A DNA stretch of 64,000 bases from Bicyclus anynana (taxonomy: Eukaryota > Arthropoda > Insecta > Lepidoptera > Nymphalidae): contig NC_069097.1 in assembly GCF_947172395.1 (NCBI RefSeq), positions 12,570,142 through 12,634,141 of the forward strand, given 5' to 3'. The translations under genes were made by a program, and so were the position numbers. Shown here one piece after another: positions 32,090 through 44,294 of this stretch; position 1 is the first letter of the stretch, and every line of letters starts with the position of its first letter. The notes under the pieces are model-generated. The model had not been told where the DNA came from. It made no database searches and saw only the letters and a list, made by a program, of their open reading frames with translations.

Positions 32090-33089
32090 TCGGCCTTGAC
32101 CAGAGCGGGGCTTCTGCCCCAGATATTTGTTTGTTTGAGCTCTTTCACTCTGATCTTCGCTGCTTCTTTGCTGAATTATCACTTGTTTATCTCACAAACG
32201 ACGATAATGAACTCGTGTGTCGACTTGAATACCTAATTCTCGGAAAGCTTTTGAACTTTGACGGCATAGTTGACTTTTTTCTTTATCATCAGTCTATTTA
32301 ATGATATTAAGTATAAATTATACTTTATACTTAGGTGATTGAAAGTCTGGATCCTTAAAACCTGCTACTTTCCAAAGCCACCATGGTCCAAACTCCATAA
32401 TTGGCTACCGTACTTACTTATGGTAGGAGCATGAGCTGACAAACTTTCAGCTTTTATAAAATTACGGAGGTCTGGGGTTTACAGGCTCTTAGACTAATAC
32501 TACTTCTTGTCATCGTAGTTACCACTACGATAGTTACATATTAGCGTCACAATAGCATATTGTTTAATCCGCCCAAGCAAATAGATTAATTACAAGAGCA
32601 AACAGATGTAGGTATACAAGCGGTTTGTATTGTTGATGATACATCCCAAGGTGCATGTCACAAAGACGAACTCGACTTAGTGAAATACGCCGTTTCTGTA
32701 TATCATTCATCAGACAATTTATGATGGTCTACTAAAGGATAAATCTTTTTCCTTAAATCCTTATAAGGAAAGAGGCTTTGTGGATTAAAAACAAATTTTC
32801 AATATTGATAATATAATAATTTCACTAACTCCGCAAATTTTCGCTAAGAATTTCCTGGAAACTCAACATTTATAACTCGACCCAAGATTCGTATCCAGAA
32901 TCACACATACACACTAAGAAATAATACAAGGCAGTTTCCGAATGTAAACGTTGCTTAATAATAAGAATTATTAATTCATTCATCCAGATTCCAGACTAAG
33001 TTCTAGCTCTTCACTTCGAACCTTAAAAATTTAACGTTCCATACGGAATTTACAATATTGATTATATCGAATGATATGATAATGTACAT
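32090..33089. other. Gene-free intron stretch
   Basis: 32335-32490 is the second copy of the repeat noted at 31500. The rest is AT-rich with nothing recognised. Confidence 0.4.
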
Positions 33090-33236
33090 TTAAGGCGCAT
33101 TTTCACTAGACGACATGTCGCAGATACTTATCGCTCGACATTCACATAGTTGTCCCACAACTGTAAGTTGTTGCTAGTCGATAGTAAGGCGACATCGCGC
33201 GGTACAAAATGTCCCCTAATGAAAATGCGGCTTTAA
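33090..33236. mobile_element. MITE with TTAAGGCGCATTTTC ends
   Basis: Left TTAAGGCGCATTTTCACTAG, right CCTAATGAAAATGCGGCTTTAA; inner arms CGACATGTCGC / GCGACATCGCG also fold. 147 bp. Confidence 0.75.
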
Positions 33237-33626
33237 GATTTTTTTTACTTTTTATTTGTGCTTGAACGAAAACAGAATCACTTAAATCGGTTGCACTGTT
33301 TTTAGGTTTTGCGTGACTAAAAAATAGCAATTTATAAGTCAAATAGATGGCTTAATTATTAACTCGTACACAAAAACTAACGCGCCAACTTTGAGTGAGT
33401 GTTAATAAAAAATCTGCCACTCTAGCTGACGGATTAATATGTACGACATGATGCGATCGTTTTAATTATTTACCGTATTTGTCGATACATACGTGTAAGT
33501 GCGAACAACCTCGTTAACAAGTTAATTGGCTTTTAAAGTAGAGGACCGTATAATAATATAAAAAGGGCTCGTTGTTGACTACGGAACCCTAAAAAGGTGA
33601 CTGACGTATCTACGCACAGCCTAAAC

Positions 33627-33719
33627 TATAGTCCTTTTCCTTTTTAGTTCCAGACGCGGCGCTAATGTCGCTGTCAATTTTAGTTCAGGTTTTAGATTTC
33701 TTTTAAGAAAAGGACTATA
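33627..33719. mobile_element. Very short MITE (93 bp)
   Basis: Starts TATAGTCCTTTTC and ends GAAAAGGACTATA, perfect 13-bp inverted ends with possible TA duplication. Confidence 0.75.
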
Positions 33720-34717
33720 CTGCGGTTAGCAACGGTAATACATACCGATTCAATTTATGTAGTTAGTAATTTTAGTTTTCTCTTTACGGACTCCCTCATT
33801 TATTCTTACAGACGAAGTACAAAAGAGACCCTGGTATTCATTGAGTTCTCTAGAGATCCCGTAGTCTTTCAGAAACACTTGAGAGAGAGTAAAAATCTCA
33901 GATAACTTTACCTTACCTTCAGCAGGTTCGATTATCTCTTTAGAAGATTTCCTCCGTCATTAAAAAAAATAAAGGTAATTTTAACTGCTAAGTATCAATA
34001 TCTTCAGTCTCCTCCATTGATATTAGAGCATTTAATTTCTTTGGAAAAAAAGAAAACAATTGCGCTTTAATTACTCCATATTCTTATATAAATTTCTCAA
34101 TATTCTAATTTTTCTATCGTATTGCTTAAGTATCAGTCAGCAACGTACGCACAATTCAATATAATAAACTTTAAACCTTTTTACATTTCTTGCAAAAAAT
34201 ATTCTCGAGGAGATACCTACTTCGAGTTAACATGGTTGCATTGTTTTGACTATTGTGATGACATGAGACGCGATTAAATTGTACAGCTAAACAAACTGTA
34301 TAAATGACATCACAATTCTGTTCTCTCTTCACTCATTCATTCTCTATTGGTCTAGATAATAAATTATTAAAGAAAGCGCCATGAAATATAGATTGAAATG
34401 CAAAAAAAACGTAATTATGCAGAACTTGTTAATAGGAAATCTGCCACTCTAGTGGATGGATTAATATGTACGACACGGAGCGATGAATGGCATTGTTTGC
34501 GATAATTGTCGTTACATACTCATAACACGCGAACGCACTGATCTAGAACCGTTTAGTAAATGGTTTCATTAATACACACTAGAGTACATACGAATAGATA
34601 AGCGTAATTGTCTCGTCAATCAAACGAGGAGGTTGACAAATGAGCTTCTTCATGTAACACAAACAGCTAATATTGAAAGTGGAATATTGTGGGCGTGGTC
34701 AACAAGACCACAGATTA
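33720..34717. other. Gene-free intron stretch, nothing recognised
   Basis: CTGCCACTCTAG.TGA.GGATTAATATGTACGACA occurs in similar form near 33415 and 34442, so a diverged duplicate or dispersed repeat is present. No exon. Confidence 0.4.
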
Positions 34718-35352
34718 GGCCGGCCGCATACACTCGTTTTCCGTATTCGTTTTGCTAATGCGTAATTGTGATTTGGAGTTCCGTGAGATTACCGCAGACT
34801 TTACGGTTTTCTTCATTGGGAATGTATAATGTCGCAAGGGCTCGTATTCGTTAGAGTGAGCCATACGGTGCGGTGTGTCGCTGTACACACGTGGTGTGCG
34901 GCGCCGTAGCAGATAGCGCCGAAACGCACCGTGTGGCATATCTATACTAATATTATAAAGCTGAAGAGTTTGTTTGATTGAACGCGCTAATCTCAGGAAC
35001 TACTGGTCCGAATTGAAAAATTCTTTCTGTTAGATAGCCCATCTATCAAGGAAGGTAATATATATTTTCCCTGTATTCCTACGGGAACGGGAACCACGCG
35101 GGTAAAACCGCGCGGCGTCAGCTAGTCATTGATATTTATATGCAGGCCGCCGCAGCGACACCGCTCCGGCGCCGCGCTGCTACCGCACCGCATCGTGTAG
35201 CTTCTCCCTTACGTACGCGCGAAATTTGTTCCGTTCGAAAAATAAACGTACTTGTGCGTCAATCAATGTATTTTAATTTTTATATTGATTTCATGCATTC
35301 GGTATTCTGAACACGGAAAACGGATTCGGAAAACAAGTGTCTGCGGCCGACC
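34718..35352. mobile_element. MITE with GGCCGGCCGCATACAC ends, interrupted by a Helitron
   Basis: Left GGCCGGCCGCATACACTCGT, right inverse ending GTCTGCGGCCGACC; the arms extend to CGTTTTCCGTATTCG / CGGATTCGGAAAAC. TTA flanks both sides. The body has GGCGCCGTAGCAG and its diverged inverse CTCCGGCGCCGCGCTGC. Confidence 0.8.
34941..35125 (+). mobile_element. Complete short Helitron (family A)
   Basis: TCTATACTAATATTATAAAG to GCGGCGTCAGCTAG, flanked by A and T. GGGAACCACGCGGGTAAAAC near the 3' end can form a hairpin with CCGCGCGG, as expected for Helitrons. Inserted in the surrounding MITE. Confidence 0.92.
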
Positions 35353-35446
35353 TTAATAGTGTGTGATTTTGAAATCTTATTTTTCATATTATATTGAGTG
35401 GAAGCTGTGAAAAAAGCTTGATATTGCTTGTGTTTAGTCAGGGATT

Positions 35447-35565
35447 CGCTGGATGCAGGTGGCTCAGTAACGTGATGTTTGGACGTCCCTGCAAAAGGCC
35501 TATGTCCTGCAGTGGACGTCCATCGGCTGATATGATGATGATGATGATGATGATAGTCACGTATA
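35447..35565 (+). mobile_element. RTE-type retrotransposon 3' end with GAT tail
   Basis: GGGATTCGCTGGATGCAGGT, then CCTATGTCCTGCAGTGGACG, ending in a GATGATGAT run. Conceptually the C-terminus of the reverse transcriptase frame. Confidence 0.85.
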
Positions 35566-36215
35566 TTTGCTAAAAACTAGCGAAATAACAACACGGTCAA
35601 TATAAATAACATATTTTAGAAAATATTATAATCGCTAAATTATAATAATTATAGATTAATGTAACATGTAATGTTAAGAATTACTCGTATTATAAACCAT
35701 CTTCTAAATCTAAGGTATACAATAACTTACTATATATTAGGTTTCACTTATATATTAGGTTCAAGTAGAGTTATTGCAGTTTACAATGTCAAATGTCACA
35801 CGTTCATACTCTAGTTTTTAAAGCGATAACACATTTTTTTCTCCTTTTACCTGTTAGATAACTGGCGACGGAAATCCAAACATACACGTAAAAGTCAGTA
35901 TACATTCTGACAGGCTTTAATCCAACGCTTCAGGGTTGACAAATGTAAACAAACCGTCTATATAAATATTTATAGAACATCCGTTGCACTGGCGTAGAAT
36001 TTTAAATCCACTTCGGTGGGGGTTTTTTTTTTTAATCGGATCGACCGCGTTCTTAGTTGGCGCTAATAGCTCTCGGCTTTACTACTGGGTTAGTTTTTCC
36101 AGTTGTTAGGGAGATTGTTGAAGCGAATTTTCCTAGCGTACATATTTTGTAGGGTAATTGTTTTATTTTTATTAATTGGGGGTAGGTATAGCGTATACTA
36201 GCTACGAGTATATAT
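35566..36215. other. Gene-free intron stretch, nothing recognised
   Basis: AT-rich, a poly-T near 36027, no exon. Confidence 0.4.
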
Positions 36216-36290
36216 CCGTGATAGCCCAGTGGATATGACCTCTGCCTCCGATTTCGGAGGGTGTGGGTTCGAATCCGGTCCGGGGTAAAT
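36216..36290 (+). mobile_element. SINE type 2, head only
   Basis: CCGTGATAGCCCAGTGGATA and a B box GGGTTCGAATCCGGTCC. It folds like a tRNA half but is not a tRNA gene, since the rest follows the SINE consensus and then breaks off. Confidence 0.8.
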
Positions 36291-36451
36291 TTGTTTACCT
36301 TCTTTGAATTAAATAAACTAAGCATATTAAACTGTTTACTAAGTTTTATTTCCTCTAAATGTAATTTGAATAATATCGAATATTAGCCACCATGTGTACT
36401 TTCTCTTGGCTAACGGCCTCTAAGTTCTACATGGTTCTTAAATAACTTTTT

Positions 36452-36769
36452 TTTTTCTTTTTTACAAGTTAGCCCTTGATTACAATCTCACCGGATGGTA
36501 AGTGATGTTGCAATCAAAGATGGAAGCGGACTAACTTGTTAGGAGGAGGATGAAAATCCACACCTCTTTCGGTTTCTACACGACATCGTACCGGAACGCT
36601 AAATCGCTTGGCGGTACGTCTTGGTCGGTAGGGTGGTAACTATCCCAGCCTTCCACTAGTCAGACCTGGACCAATTAAGAAAACTTCAATCGGTCCAGCC
36701 GGGGATCGAACCCAGGACCTCCGTCTTGTAAATCCACCGCGCATACCACTGCGCCACAGAGGCCGTCAA
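36452..36769 (-). mobile_element. SINE type 1, near full length
   Basis: Poly-T start, TTACAAGTTAGCCCTTGATT, to GCGCCACAGAGGCCGTC; small deletion around CTATCCCAGCC. Confidence 0.92.
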
Positions 36770-38429
36770 GTCTTTAATATTGTTACTTGTGTAAACAACC
36801 AATTCATTACAGGGTATAAATTATTTAAATATGACACATTGTGTGTATTTGTAGAATTAAAACAATATTTATACCACTCCTTTAAGCTTGCTATTATATA
36901 ATTACAAACATTCTCGTTCTCCTATTGTTTCATCGACGACCCCCGTAAACAAGCCCCCAACGGCCACAAAGGGGATTCTCCTTAAACACTATGAATGAAT
37001 AAACAAGTTGTATTTCAAAATGTTTATATTTGTGTTTGGGGCACAGCTTTCCATGTGGCAACCCTACGGTGTTTACAAATTTATTTGTCCATTGTTAATG
37101 TTTTCGACGGTCTATTATGACAATGTGAGTTGGACTTAATAAAATAAATGATGTTTTGTATTTTCTTTGCCTTATGGACGCCATATGGAAATGTCCATGA
37201 TTATTTAAAGAATCCAATTCAATTCCAAACCAAATTCATTTTATTTTTTGTATTATTATTATTATATAACACTCAAATAGTAGTTGTAAAATGTTTCTAC
37301 TTTTGTTAACTGTGAAGTGTATAACGTGTGATATTATAAAATTTAGTTCACTTTATTTACAAAGGTAAATACTAAGTCTTAAATTGAATAAGGTAATTTC
37401 TCAATTCATAATTTATTACGTGCGATTTTAGTGACTATTTTAATGATTTGCTGAAACGGTTATACCGTTTTCAAATTTCCTCCCCTTCGGCGGTTTAACA
37501 AAGGGATGCTCTCAAATTTTAAACGTAATTGCTTCAAAATGTACCCCCTAACCACATTACAGGATGAATCTTACGATATCGCTGTATTATTAAATATGTG
37601 AAAATTGTGTGTTAACTTCATTCCCGTGTGTTCCCCCACTACAATTTCAGGTGTGAAAGTGTAATAAACAAGTAAAGTTTAAGAGAATCCCTCGACATAT
37701 GAATGAAGCTACTCGTAATAACGACTTTTATGTCAGAAATTATATCCATCACAAAAACGCCAATGGATCAGCCTATAGAATCTTCATCTTATATAACTTA
37801 GAACCATTAGGTGAAATCGTGGTCAAGCGCGAGCTTATTTTTTTTTTTATAAAAAATACGAATAAAGGAAAATTCCCACATAAACCTGCATAATACCATC
37901 CCTAATTAATGGATCCGCCGACCGCCCGGTTGAAATAAATATACGCGATCAGTATCACAAGTGAACCCGGATTTCGTTTAAATTAATCATTGTGGCCGTA
38001 TCCCGCCTTCGGATCTCTCGAAAACGTGATATATGACAAATGGCACCTGTCCGTGTGTCCGTTTTAATTACGGACGCGACGGGAACGGACGGGGCGGGGG
38101 CCAAATTGACGCGGGTGCAATAAACATTTTTATTTCCCGAATGAATTATGACACGACGCGGAAAATGACAGTCACTGTGACACTCGCGTCACGCCCGCGT
38201 GAAATTGTCAAACAATTTTTTGTTTATCTCGGCGATGATGTTGCTCGTGCTATGTAGTGCCAGACAAAGACTTTGTAATTGAATATTTTCGAGTCGACGT
38301 CCTCTGATAATGCTCTGGTGATTGTTGACTTTTGGTAACACTTGTTTCTATTTCGTTTTTGAAATGTTTCTTGCTGAATTCGGGTTCGGTGACGCCGCTG
38401 AGGTCTCATTAAGGAGCCTACGCCACTTC
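36770..38429. other. Repeat-poor intron stretch; GC-rich block 37900-38260
   Basis: No element ends found. 37900-38260 stands out for GC content and CG steps (GGACGGGGCGGGGGCC, GACAGTCACTGTGACACTCG) against the AT-rich surroundings. It may be a regulatory element or alternative promoter of the kinase gene. No coding exon with splice sites and family similarity seen. Confidence 0.4.
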
Positions 38430-38747
38430 ATCATTATCAACCCTTATTCGACTAACTGCTGAGCTCGAATCTCCTCACAGAATGAGAGGGGTAAGGCCAA
38501 TAGTCCACCACGCTGGCCCAATGCGGATTGGCAGACTTCACATACGCAGAGAATTAAGAAAATTGAGAAAATTCTCTGGTATGCAGGTTTCCTCACGATG
38601 TCCTGCACCGTTTGAATCACGTCATAGGTATTTAATTTCTTAAAATGCACACAACTGAAAATTTGGCGGTGCATGCCCGGACCAGATTTGAACCCACACC
38701 CTCCGGAATCGGAGATATAGGTCATATCCAATGGACTATCACGGCTC
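38430..38747 (-). mobile_element. SINE type 2, near full length
   Basis: ACCCTTATTCGACTAACTGC to CAATGGACTATCACGGCTC, head in reverse. Confidence 0.88.
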
Positions 38748-39090
38748 TACGCACTTACACAATAAAAAAAAAACTATTTGAAAAAGCTTGTTTTTCGTTT
38801 TAAAAAGCTTGTTATTTTACTAATATTTATATTAGTAGTAGCGAAAGCTTGTAAGAATGATGGTGTCTCTTTCACGTAAAAATTTAAGTGTAAACACACT
38901 TAAAATAAAACTTATAACTTGACGCATCGGCATGTCTGAGGCTTATTTCGCCTTGCGAATGCTTTAGTAAAATTATTTCCCATCGCTTTCAGCTTCGCAC
39001 GATAGAAAATATTTATTTTTTGTTTGTTTTGTTTGCCATGTGTCCTTTTCTGTAACCCTAACAACATAATATCATGTAAATGTTCATGAC

Positions 39091-39282
39091 TAGCTGACGC
39101 TGCGTGGTTTCATCCGCGTAGTTCCCATTCCCGTAGGAATATGGGGATAATGAATAGCCAATAGCCTTCCTCGATAAATGGGCTATCTAACACTGAAAGA
39201 ATTTTTCAAATCGCAGCTGTAGTTCCTGAGATTAGCGCGTTCAATCAAACAAACTCTTCAGCCTTATAATGTTAGTATAGAT
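39091..39282 (-). mobile_element. Complete short Helitron (family A), reverse
   Basis: CTAGCTGACGCTGCGTGGTT to TGTTAGTATAGA, flanked A and T; 192 bp, the same length as the copy at 40453. Confidence 0.9.
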
Positions 39283-39769
39283 TATACATAATTATTAACA
39301 CTTTCAATATTTAGGCCCATCATCACTAGTCATGCAAATATTAATGGAACACCGCGTATAAAGTAAACATTGTTAATTTATAGTTTCACATCAAAATATA
39401 TTCCAATCCCCCTCGTCCATAACTCAAAATGGAATACGTAAATATTTTGTTACACTAGTAACAGCGTTCTGCGTTCCCATTTATCATATTAGCGCGCGAC
39501 GTATTGTCGGGAATTAAAAATTATGTTCCTCACTAAAACCGGGGGATCCCCCACCTCCCCTGTATCGGCTGTGAGCCGCTCCCCAACTATACCTCGTGAC
39601 CTACTTACATTATGAAACTCCTGAATATTGCGTGACGCATTGGGACATACCAGCTCGACCATAAAATGGTCATTGGCTGAGAAGGTGGGGTATATTGCGG
39701 CTAGCTTACTGTGTATGTAGATTTGCATGTAATCGATAGTACTGCGAAGTTTTGGGTATGTTTTTTTTT

Positions 39770-39990
39770 TGTTTTTCGGCTGCTGGGACGCTTCGGCCGT
39801 GGCTAGTTACCACCCTACCGACAAAGACGTACCGCCAAGCGATTTAGCGTTCCGGTACGATGTTGTGTAGAAACCGAAAAGGGGTGAGATTTTCATTCTC
39901 CTCCTAACAAGTTAGCCCGCTTCTTAGACTGCATCATCACTTACCATCAGGTGAGATTGTAGTCAAGGGCTAACTGTAAATAATAATTAT
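39770..39990 (+). mobile_element. SINE type 1, head missing
   Basis: CGGCCGTGGCTAGTTACCAC to CAAGGGCTAACTGTAAATAA with an A tail. Confidence 0.88.
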
Positions 39991-40054
39991 TAAAAAAAAA
40001 AGTTATGCTTGACTACGTCACCTCATTTCAAGGGACGATGACGATATACAGTAC

Positions 40055-40229
40055 GAGCGGACGTCCGCGACTTCGTCTGCCTTTAGACCTCTTTAATCCG
40101 GCCCTATCACTAAATCTTAGCGGATACCTACTAACTATAAACTACCTCCGTGCCAAATTTCACTTTTGTATTTTAAGCGGTTTTCGAGATTTAGTAATGA
40201 CCTTTCGTATTTACTCGTATATATTAAGA
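40055..40229 (-). mobile_element. Helitron-like element (family B)
   Basis: GAGCGGACGTCCGCGACTTC to TACTCGTATATATTAAGA. Confidence 0.75.
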
Positions 40230-40452
40230 TTACATTTGGTTTCGAAGTATAAGAAAAGGTAGGAAGGTAAATTTCTTAATTGGAACAGTCACAATTGTGA
40301 GCGAAAACATTCTTACGCCATCCAGGTGATTAATGAAATATAATCCTTTCATAAATGAAAAGCTGCGTTATCAGCGAGTAATATAAGCTTTAGAGTCCAA
40401 CATCGTTACCTAATATAGGTCCACGAAGATTTCCTCTCTTAAAAAGATCGAA

Positions 40453-40644
40453 TCTATACTAATATTATAAAGCTGAAGGATTTGTTTGTTTGGTGCTTGA
40501 ATGCGCTAATCTCAGAAACTACTGGTCCTATTTGAAAAATTATTTCAGTGTTAGATAGGCTATTTAAAGAGGAAGGCTATATATTATCCCCGTATTCCTA
40601 CGGGAACGGGAACCACGTGGGTGAAACCGCGCGGCGTCATCTAG
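40453..40644 (+). mobile_element. Complete short Helitron (family A)
   Basis: TCTATACTAATATTATAAAG to GCGCGGCGTCATCTAG, flanked by A and T. Confidence 0.92.
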
Positions 40645-41208
40645 TATAATATATAAACTTTTGAATCATCAAAAGCCCATTAATTTAGTAACAATTCGCA
40701 ACGAGTTGAAATAGCTGTGCCAACTGTAAAGTACTGGTAGAAAGGCAGAAAGCAAACCACTCCATATCAAACAACCTAAGGGCTAAGTTATTTAAGTTGG
40801 GGTGTGCGACCACAAAAAGGGCACTTCAGTAACTCATTCAACATATGAAAATATGTATTTCATAAAATGTTTAGGTACTTATTACAGTCTCAAGTGTTAT
40901 TCAACAGGCTCAATGTTTTGAATTGTTTAGTCTCAAGTTCATTTTGCATGCAAACTGCAATCAAAAAACTCGTGTTCGAAGGTTCTGTTTTTGTTTCATA
41001 ATATGAGTTTATTTACGATTACGAACGTTACACGGAAAATGAATTTTTTGAAATTTTTTGGGACAACCTGTACAGCACGTCATATGTCATGCTACATTAT
41101 CAAGCCACATGGCAGCATCACACAATAATTATGTAATATGTTTTACTGCCCGCTAATGATTTTTTTTCTTTTTGTTGTTCGTTTATAATACTGTATACAT
41201 TGATATAA
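40645..41208. other. Gene-free intron stretch, nothing recognised
   Basis: AT-rich, no exon or element ends. Confidence 0.4.
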
Positions 41209-41503
41209 ATCGTTAGATGGGCCCCTCCAGATAGAACGCACAATTTTATGTCATCACCCAAAGACGTGCACGCACATCTTATCTTAGTACGTATCAAGCG
41301 CATGCTGTGAGTGGACGTGGACTTAAAAAAATATTTACTGTTTTTTGGTATTTTAATCCCTTAATTATGCCTTCGTGTTCATTTTGGAAGTGTAAAAACA
41401 CAAGCCACAACATGAATAAGGGAAAAATGTGTTACGAGTGATGACGTACGCAATGTGCGAAACTAATGACAATTCCGCGACGCTTTGAGGCCCATCTAAC
41501 GAT
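41209..41503. mobile_element. TIR element carrying a THAP-like zinc-finger start
   Basis: Ends ATCGTTAGATGGGCC and GGCCCATCTAACGAT are perfect inverted repeats. At 41367 the plus strand reads MPSCSFWKCKNTSHNMNKGK then MCYE and a stop: the MP..C....CKN start of a THAP DNA-binding domain, which P-element-like and some other transposases carry at the N-terminus. Only the first two cysteines and about 24 residues remain. It is probably a deletion derivative of a THAP-transposase element. No clear target duplication. Confidence 0.65.
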
Positions 41504-42079
41504 CTACGATTGATGACTGTGTAATTATAATAACCAGTGCCCAGTAAAACCAATAGTTTATGATGCAGGGATATGTATTTTGTAGAATAATAAATGAATA
41601 AACTGAATTCATTTCTAATGTAAGCGAACATATGTGTTTTATTAACGAATGTTACCAGTTAATCTGCATTGAAAGCCGTTTGTATTGGAATTTATCGCCA
41701 AACATTTCCTTTAAAAGTAGCTAAAAATGCGCGCACCGTACGTACACATGAATCATTGCAGATTGTAGCGCCGTGTATTGGGACTTATCAGTTGCAATAT
41801 AAATTGAGCACGTGACCTACTTTCATCGAAGAAAGACATTCGCGGAAGGATTGCTTCCTTTAATGGTTTTTGTTGTTTTGCGTTTTTTTTTTTATTCGAC
41901 TAGCGAGAGTTTTGTTTTTTGAACGAGTATTTACGAGTAGGTATACCTCATACGCCATTCCCATCATATAGAATATAGATGATACCAATCAACCAGGCGG
42001 AAGAAAACAAATCGTTTCTCCCACATACATGCGAATTGTGGAACTAACTTGCCGCTACGGTATTTCCTAATATTTTCAG

Positions 42080-42330
42080 CTAACGGAAGCGAATACACTT
42101 TTTCGCAAATATCGCAAAAACCATGGATTTTTTCGGAATAAATAAATAAATATACTTAAACAATACACATCACTATCTAGCCCAAAAGTAAGCATACAGA
42201 GTAGCTTGTGTTATGGGTGCTAAGATAGTTGATATTATAATATTAATATACAATTATATACTACATATAAATACTTATATAATGTATAAATACACAAAGA
42301 CACATACACAAAATATGTTAATACAAAGTA
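42080..42330. mobile_element. Diverged Helitron fragment and a dispersed AT-rich repeat
   Basis: CGCAAAAACCATGGATTTTT resembles family B. It is followed by AATACACATCACTATCTAGC and GCTTGTGTTATGGGTGCTAA, a sequence type I associate with dispersed lepidopteran repeats; not verified by search. Confidence 0.45.
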
Positions 42331-42927
42331 TTAGTTTTTTCCCCGAATAATCCACGGACTAAAAAAACAGATTTAAGAGCGCGCAGCGCGTCGGTACGAT
42401 ATGGATAAAATTCGAAGCGCAAGCGAGACGCCGAATTATGACTTTCACGTGAGTGAAAAGCACGGAGCGATTGACGCGCGACGAAAATTTTATGACGTGA
42501 GCGCCAAAACCATTTTTACCTAATTGCAAGTAAATTAAACAACATAACGAAAAACAAAATGGCCATGTTCAAGATATATACCTAATTTTCTATACAAAAC
42601 AAAAATTTAAGAAAATAAGTTTGCTTTTCCTGAGATTGAAAGCAAAATGTGAGCAAAACATGTATTTTTCAAAAAATAAACTATCGAGAAAAGTTTTACA
42701 AATTGTGTATTTTGTATAGTCATAACGAAGCTAACACTTTGAAATATCATTTACCCAAATATCAGGCTCCTAACTTTTCCAGAATCTGAGATCCAGAACC
42801 ATTTGTAACCACCAAATTACATATTGCACACTCTTAACGCGAACGAAGTTGCGGGCGTCTGATAGTAATCAAATAAATAAATTAACTTATTTTATATTTA
42901 TATATCTCTGAGCATTAAATTATTGCA

Positions 42928-43200
42928 TCATTATTAACCCATATTCGGCTCACTGCTGAGCTCGAGTCTTCTCTCACAATGAGAGGGGTTAGGCCAATAG
43001 TCCACCACGATGACCCAATGCGGATTGGCAGACTTCACACACGCAGAGAATTCAGAAAATTCTCTGGTATGCAGGTTTCCTCAAAATGTTTTCCTTCACC
43101 GTTTGAGACGCGTGATATTAAATTACTTAAAATGCACCCAACTGAAAAGTTGGAGGTGCATGTTCCGGACCGGATTTGAACCCACACGTTCCGGAATCTA
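42928..43200 (-). mobile_element. SINE type 2, head truncated
   Basis: TTAACCCATATTCGGCTCAC to CGTTCCGGAATC; most of the tRNA head beyond the B box is missing. Confidence 0.88.
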
Positions 43201-43539
43201 TTTGTGTACAAAACATTTACTTGGTAACTTAATCTGATTTGTAGCATCTTGCTACAAATGCATTCTTCAAATACAGTGACAGAGTAAAACATTACGAGTC
43301 CTTTTTTGTAACTAAAAGTGTATAGAGTTCAAATTGAATTTTGCCAAGCCCGTCAGTCCGTGCACCGCTGGTAATGCAATTATCCTTTGTCGTAATGGAG
43401 GCAGTCGATGCTAGTGTCAAACACTATCAAAGATTCAAAGTGGTGCTGCGATAGGCAGGGATTTCCCATGTCCGATCGGATCCATCCTATAGCACACGCA
43501 ATATGTCGAGACATTTCTACATAATTTGTATTTAAAGAG

Positions 43540-43845
43540 ACGTGATAGCCCAGTGGATATGACCTCTGCCTTCGATTCGGAGGGCGTATTCGAATCCTGT
43601 CCGTTGCATGCACCTCTGACGTTTTAGTTGTGTGCATTTTAAGAAATTTAATATTTCGTATCTCAAACGGTGAAGGAAATCGTGAGGCAACCTGTATTCC
43701 TGAGTATTTTCTTAATCTTTTTTTGTGAAGTCTGCCAATCCGCATTGGGCCTGCGGGGTGGACTAAGGCCCAACCCTTCTCAGTCTGAGAGAAGACTCGT
43801 GCTCAACAGTGAGCCGAATATGGGGTGTTAATGATGATGATGATG
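43540..43845 (+). mobile_element. SINE type 2, near full length
   Basis: ACGTGATAGCCCAGTGGATA to GTGAGCCGAATATGGGGTG and a GAT run. Confidence 0.9.
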
Positions 43846-44024
43846 TATTTAACTCATTTACTGGACAACTTGACTCAGTTGTACAACAACTGTGCATTTC
43901 TTGTATGTTTGTAACGATAGATGTTAAGTAGCACTAAAAATTGTCTGAAAATGACATAACTGACAAACTGAAAATTAAAAAAAAAAGAAGAAAGAAAGAA
44001 AAAACAATAACAAATTACAACATA

Positions 44025-44294
44025 TGGTAGGCGTCCATAGATACGCATCGTACGTCGGAGGCATCGCATCTAAGGGTTCATTTGCACGAGCAACAACTGC
44101 TACTGCAGTCGACTGCAGCCGTCGGTAGCAGTTGCTGGTCTTGTAAATGAACACTAATGGGTTTTTAATTTTACGTGCGATCCGTACGATACGGATCAGT
44201 GGACACACTTGTATGACTTTCTATGCAAAGAATACTATGATCCGTTTGAAACGATGCGTCCGACACGTACGATGCGGATCTGTGGACGCCTACC
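44025..44294. mobile_element. MITE with TGGTAGGCGTCC ends, copy 1
   Basis: TGGTAGGCGTCCATAGATAC and GTGGACGCCTACCA are inverted ends; the inside has GCATCGTACG / CGTACGATGC arms. A second MITE is inserted in it at 44076-44152. Confidence 0.88.
44076..44152. mobile_element. 77-bp foldback nested in the 44025 MITE
   Basis: GTTCATTTGCACGAGCAACA pairs with TGTAAATGAAC at the other side, through ACTGCTAC / GTAGCAGT and a GCAGTCGACTGC centre. It is absent from the related copy at 45462. Confidence 0.85.

Noticed and set aside
36216..36290. Possible tRNA gene
   Set aside because: A and B boxes are present, but the same sequence heads several SINE type 2 copies here and the tRNA acceptor stem does not close.
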